NCBI RefSeq assembly: GCF_002926065.1
Contig: NZ_PREZ01000004.1
Coordinates: 434,001-498,000, forward strand
Length of the DNA stretch: 64,000 bases
Direction: 5' to 3'
Source of the DNA: Jeotgalibacillus proteolyticus
Lineage (GTDB): Bacteria; Bacillota; Bacilli; Bacillales; Jeotgalibacillaceae
The notes beneath the pieces are model-generated. The model did not search any database. It saw only the letters and a program-made list of their open reading frames with translations, and was not told the DNA's origin. This document shows, one piece after another, positions 60,987-64,000 of the stretch. Made by a program: the position numbers and the translations under genes. Numbering within the stretch: position 1 is the first letter of the stretch; the number at the start of each line of letters is the position of its first letter.

Positions 60987-61762
60987 TGAACCCTGCCGTA
61001 TCCATAAGATTCAAGCACTTCAAGCGCTTCTTCTGATTGCAGCCATTCATAAAGATCTCTCGCAGAATCATTATCCTCTGCCCCATTTAAAAGACCAATT
61101 GCATATAAAATCGGTTCATGGGACCCTTCAGGAGCATTGGCAATAACCTTTACTTTGTCTGATGTTAAAGCATCAGTATGATAAACAATTCCCGCATCGA
61201 CATTTCCAGTTTCCACATAAGTCAATACACCTCGTACATCAGACGCATAGATCAAATCGTCCTTGAGCTCATCCCACATCCCAAGCTCCGTGAGTACTTG
61301 CTCAGCATATTTTCCAGCTGGAACGGAATCAGGCCTTCCAACAGATAATCGTTCAATGTTCCCATCAGCCAACGAATCCCAGCTCGTCAAAGTTTCTGCG
61401 GTATCCGGTGTTGCAATCAGAGCAAGCTGATTCATCACAAGATCCTGCCTTTCTGCAACATCACCCGCCTCTTCCAGCTTATCCATATCGGATTTCGCTG
61501 CAGACAAAAAGAGATCAGCAGGCGCCCCCTGACTAATTTGCTGGCGGAGCTGCCCCGATGAACCGTAATTCATTAAAAGCTTCACATTTCCATGCTCTTC
61601 TACATACATTTCCTTTAACTCATTCATCACATCCGTCAAACTAGCAGCAGCCATAATCGTCAGCTGCTCTTCTTCCTCAGCAGACGAACTGCACGCACTC
61701 AAAACCGTTAACGCAAACATGCTCATCATAACGAAAAAACCTACCCTCTTATGTAACAGCAT
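60983..61762 (-). CDS. modA: Molybdate-binding lipoprotein
   Basis: A 259-residue ModA protein: lipobox L-S-A-C, then M-A-A-A-S-L-T-D-V-M with the oxyanion-binding Ser, G-S-S-G-Q-L-R-Q-Q-I, and G-A-P-A-D-L-F-L-S-A. Binds molybdate or tungstate for ModB. Start at ATG 61762 after GGAGGG; the open frame begins further up at 61840. Confidence 0.93.
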   Translation of the reverse strand: MLLHKRVGFFVMMSMFALTVLSACSSSAEEEEQLTIMAAASLTDVMNELKEMYVEEHGNVKLLMNYGSSGQLRQQISQGAPADLFLSAAKSDMDKLEEAGDVAERQDLVMNQLALIATPDTAETLTSWDSLADGNIERLSVGRPDSVPAGKYAEQVLTELGMWDELKDDLIYASDVRGVLTYVETGNVDAGIVYHTDALTSDKVKVIANAPEGSHEPILYAIGLLNGAEDNDSARDLYEWLQSEEALEVLESYGYGRVQ

Positions 61763-61829
61763 CCTGAACTTCCCTCCGCCCTGCCAAAAAACTATCTTCA
61801 CCCTAAAAGAATAGCATTTTTTCGTGTTT

Positions 61830-61953
61830 GAGTGGTGCAACTAAATCGACAAGTGCCTGTCACCTGTCGATGAAGAGCCGACAGGTGACAGGCACTACGA
61901 TTGTTTTCTACGACGAATTTTGACAAAAACCGGGTGGTGCCAGGCACCTGTCT
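61830..61953. repeat. REP-like cluster 15
   Basis: Inverted pair CGACAAGTGCCTGTCACCTG / GACAGGTGACAGGCAC and a unit GGGTGGTGCCAGGCACCTGTC, ending with the TAG stop of the methyltransferase gene at 61952. Confidence 0.86.
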
Positions 61954-62584
61954 ACTTCGAAATCACTAATACCCCTCCGCAATGAGAAATGGGATAAAAT
62001 CTGCAGCTGCAGGCAACCGGCAAGGCTGCATTGAGTTCCTCATGAACGAAATAGAATTCATCGTGATCCCAGTAGTCAGCACTTTCTTTTTTGCAGTGTT
62101 CTAACTTTTCCCGGGTTTCAAAAGCGATATCACCAATAAATAACTTTCCCTCGTTAGTAAGTAAAGGCAGTAGGCTGGAAATAAACGTGATTTTATCTTC
62201 ATCTGTGAGGTGGTGAAGCGCATAGGTGCTTATAACCGAATCGTACTTTTGGTTTGAAATTTCTTGAGGCAATCCATTTTGTATATCCCACTCAATTAGA
62301 TTTGCCTTTGGCATTTTAGCCTGTGCAATGCCGACCATCTTGCTCGAAAAATCAATTCCATCTATTACATGGCCATTTACGTAAAGTTTAGTCGTTAAAA
62401 CACCGGTACCAAATCCAATATCGAGAACCCGTGAACCCTCTTTTTGCATCACTTCATTAAAAATCGTATTTACTATTTCCTTGTAACCAGCAAAAGGATA
62501 ACGGTCATTTTCCTCGCTAACCGTTACCGTACGATCATAATCCTCTGCCCATAAATCAAATCCTTGTTTGTTTAACACTGACAT
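61952..62584 (-). CDS. SAM-dependent methyltransferase (YrrT-like)
   Basis: A 210-residue class I methyltransferase. SAM motif V-L-D-I-G-F-G-T-G-V-L-T at about 53-64; acidic D-F-S motif; T-Y-A-L-H-H-L-T. The N-terminal F-D-x-W-A-x-x-Y-D resembles YrrT. Substrate unknown. Stop codon lies in the border of repeat cluster 15. Confidence 0.82.
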   Translation of the reverse strand: MSVLNKQGFDLWAEDYDRTVTVSEENDRYPFAGYKEIVNTIFNEVMQKEGSRVLDIGFGTGVLTTKLYVNGHVIDGIDFSSKMVGIAQAKMPKANLIEWDIQNGLPQEISNQKYDSVISTYALHHLTDEDKITFISSLLPLLTNEGKLFIGDIAFETREKLEHCKKESADYWDHDEFYFVHEELNAALPVACSCRFYPISHCGGVLVISK

Positions 62585-62630
62585 TCCTCCATAATAGGGA
62601 TATTTTTGTTAGGGATTTTAAGCTCAAAAA

Positions 62631-62807
62631 CTATTTCTGATTCTTTTTCTCTAAATAAAACACTTGCCAATACCCAACCAAGGTAACAGATACAAGGATC
62701 GCTAACATCACTTCAGTTCTAAAGTTAAAAATCTGATTGAAAATTAAAAGCAATAAAAATACGAAAATAGGAATCCCAATAACCTTTAGAGTAACGCGGC
62801 CGTTCAT
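62631..62807 (-). CDS. Small two-helix membrane protein
   Basis: 58 residues with two hydrophobic helices (about 7-24 and 31-50) and a charged tail E-K-K-N-Q-K. I start it at ATG 62807, which follows GAGGGGGG; the open frame extends to 62867 but that part is repeat sequence. No family recognised. Confidence 0.65.
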   Translation of the reverse strand: MNGRVTLKVIGIPIFVFLLLLIFNQIFNFRTEVMLAILVSVTLVGYWQVFYLEKKNQK

Positions 62808-62835
62808 GTAATCCCCCCTCGTTGGAAAACACTGT

Positions 62836-62870
62836 TTCGACAAGTGACAGGCACTTGTCGAAGGCACTTA
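62836..62870. repeat. REP-like cluster 16
   Basis: One perfect palindrome (arms TTCGACAAGTG / CACTTGTCGAA, centre ACAGG) and a partial second unit whose TAAGTGCC supplies the stop codon of the truncated hydrolase at 62868. Confidence 0.87.
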
Positions 62871-63032
62871 ATGTCTTGGAGAAAGGGCTTGTATTTCGTT
62901 CTTAAATTGTTCTGCAGCACTTAAAATCCCAGGCAAATAAACTAAAGGTGTTACCGTTGAACTTTCATTCTGTGATTCAAGGTAATGAAGGGAAACATCA
63001 TTATTTTTAGAAAAACGGTCGATTATCTTCAT
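62868..63032 (-). pseudogene. Truncated alpha/beta-hydrolase, cut at a REP element
   Basis: 54 codons from an ATG with a good AAGGAGG site. The product resembles the first strands of an alpha/beta hydrolase: V-S-L-H-Y-L-E-S, then T-P-L-V-Y-L-P-G-I-L-S-A-A-E-Q-F (oxyanion-loop region), and a final L-S-P-R-H. The frame stops exactly where repeat cluster 16 begins. The other two-thirds of a normal hydrolase, including the nucleophile elbow, are missing, so this is a remnant. Confidence 0.65.
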
Positions 63033-63071
63033 TGAAGTTCCTCCTTAAGCTATCCGAAATTTTAACCAAGT

Positions 63072-63776
63072 CTATTTCTTTTTAAATAACCCAGCCCAAA
63101 GCCCCGACACCCCAAACACCGGGGCATCTTCGTCTGCATTTTTCATTCTTCGTATGTCAATGACCTCAAAGTCCGAGAAAATGGTTTTTAATTTTTCTTC
63201 AGTAAATCCAAGGCCTCCATTTAAACTTCGCTGACGGTAGACCTCCCAATCGGTGATGTCTGAACCTCCCCACTTTCCGCCTTCCACAAAACAGGTCAGG
63301 GCAAAATAGCCTCCTGGTTTTAATGCTTTTTGGACCATTTCGATATAGTTCATTCTTCGGTGCGGTGCGATGTGGTGAAAGCAGCCAGAGTCGTAGACAA
63401 TATCATATGTATTCTCTTCAAATTGAAAACGAAATAGATTGCTATGAATAAAATTCACTCTTACCCCTCGTTCATCTGCTCTTTCCTTTGCCCAACGGAG
63501 CGATTCTTCTGACAAATCGATCGCATCTACCTCGCAGCCATTCTCTGCAAAATAAATCGCATTCCTCCCAGGCCCGCTCCCCATCTCTAATACCTTCCCG
63601 GGTTTCAACATACCGCCGTTAAAATAACCTGCCAAACTCTCATCCGGCTTATTTACAAAAAACGGCACGCCCTTTGAACGATCAGAATAAAAACTATCCC
63701 AAAAGCCCTCCGGCTCACGCAACAAAGAATCCAGCATATCCAACAAATCCTCGTGATTAAGAATCGTCTCCTTCAT
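63072..63776 (-). CDS. SAM-dependent methyltransferase
   Basis: A 234-residue class I methyltransferase: V-L-E-M-G-S-G-P-G-R-N-A SAM-binding motif, D-A-I-D-L-S acidic loop, D-S-G-C-F-H-H-I motif IV. The C-x-H-H-I-x-P-H-R pattern is like thiopurine/tellurite-type methyltransferases. Start at ATG 63776 after AAAGGGGGG; the open frame extends to 63794. Confidence 0.85.
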   Translation of the reverse strand: MKETILNHEDLLDMLDSLLREPEGFWDSFYSDRSKGVPFFVNKPDESLAGYFNGGMLKPGKVLEMGSGPGRNAIYFAENGCEVDAIDLSEESLRWAKERADERGVRVNFIHSNLFRFQFEENTYDIVYDSGCFHHIAPHRRMNYIEMVQKALKPGGYFALTCFVEGGKWGGSDITDWEVYRQRSLNGGLGFTEEKLKTIFSDFEVIDIRRMKNADEDAPVFGVSGLWAGLFKKK

Positions 63777-63802
63777 CCCAATCCCCCCTTTCATTTAGTA
63801 CT

Positions 63803-63886
63803 TTTGAGTGGTACCTTTCGAGTGGTGCCTGTCACTTGTCGAATCCTGGGCGACAAAATCCTGGGCGTGACAGGCACTTGTCGAAT
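63803..63886. repeat. REP-like cluster 17
   Basis: A unit GAGTGGTGCCTGTCACTTGTCGAA and an inverted one GCGTGACAGGCACTTGTCGAA separated by a repeated CCTGGGCGACAAAAT-type block. Confidence 0.86.
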
Positions 63887-63897
63887 AACACGCCACA

Positions 63898-64000
63898 CTA
63901 ATTCACATGCACAACCCTTGTACCGGCAATCAAATCATGGATTCCGCGTTTGTCTTCTCTAAATATAACCAAAAAAACACTTACGATCATCGAGACACCA
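63898..64000 (-). CDS. RDD-family membrane protein, C-terminal end (partial)
   Basis: The minus-strand frame entering from the right edge ends with a membrane helix, then R-E-D-K-R-G-I-H-D-L-I-A-G-T-R-V-V, the typical last segment of RDD-family proteins, and a TAG at 63898. About 33 codons are visible. Confidence 0.75.
   Translation of the reverse strand, partial: GVSMIVSVFLVIFREDKRGIHDLIAGTRVVHVN

Noticed and set aside
1320-63886. Repeats considered as a CRISPR array
   Set aside because: They are dispersed, palindromic, in both orientations and without regular spacers or cas genes.
1320-63886. Repeats considered as DNA-uptake sequences
   Set aside because: Pairs at gene ends would fit, but the arms covary and a RAYT lies between two clusters, which favours the REP explanation. 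Not fully excluded without a genome-wide count.

Overview
The window looks like a chromosomal segment of a low-GC, endospore-forming Gram-positive bacterium of the Bacillaceae type. Evidence: purine-rich ribosome binding sites close to the starts, lipoproteins with lipoboxes, a class D sortase with its surface-protein substrate, an splAB spore-DNA repair pair, CotF-like spore coat genes, a LytR-CpsA-Psr protein, and CcpA-, Zur- and LacI-type operators. I cannot name the genus. No rRNA, tRNA, prophage or CRISPR array was seen.

Layout. 0.1-6 kb: GDSL esterase, a sugar ABC importer (binding protein plus two permeases) and mannose-6-phosphate isomerase. 5.8-8.1 kb: a CstA-family transporter with a cre site, flanked by two tiny paralogous Cys-pair proteins found by reading the sequence. 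8.2-15.5 kb: a REP-associated tyrosine transposase (RAYT), sortase D with a processed acidic surface protein, an amidohydrolase plus two Gfo/Idh/MocA oxidoreductases, and an EEP-family phosphatase. 15.9-19.4 kb: a broken lipoprotein gene, splAB, two spore coat genes and an M23 peptidase. 19.4-28.8 kb: a complete staphylopine-type metallophore locus in the order cntK-L-M-A-B-C-D-F-E, with Zur boxes before cntK and before cntA. 29-39 kb: an AraC regulator, an FUSC-family exporter, an orphan asparagine-synthetase-like protein, and a TetR / NCS1 permease / DUF917 / hydantoinase-A module. 39-52.5 kb: a polysaccharide deacetylase; a ten-gene catabolic run with its own ABC importer, two RraA-family proteins and four dehydrogenases under a LacI regulator; and a ROK kinase. 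52.7-64 kb: LCP protein, ZIP metal transporter under a MntR-like box, a DUF1801 pseudogene, MFS exporter, XRE/DUF2975 pair, TetR plus ABC exporter, modAB, two methyltransferases, a truncated alpha/beta-hydrolase remnant and the end of an RDD-family gene.

The feature that ties the window together is a family of dispersed palindromic repeats (core GTGCCTGKCAC, covarying arms, TGTCGA/TCGACA ends) in 17 intergenic clusters, with one RAYT gene between two of them. The clusters sit at gene ends, sometimes supply stop codons, and in one case end a truncated gene. Hand counts show that nearly every cluster lies at a local strand-composition switch: the + strand is C-rich on its left and G-rich on its right, whatever the direction of the flanking genes. 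I know of no standard explanation, and I regard this as the most novel signal in the window.
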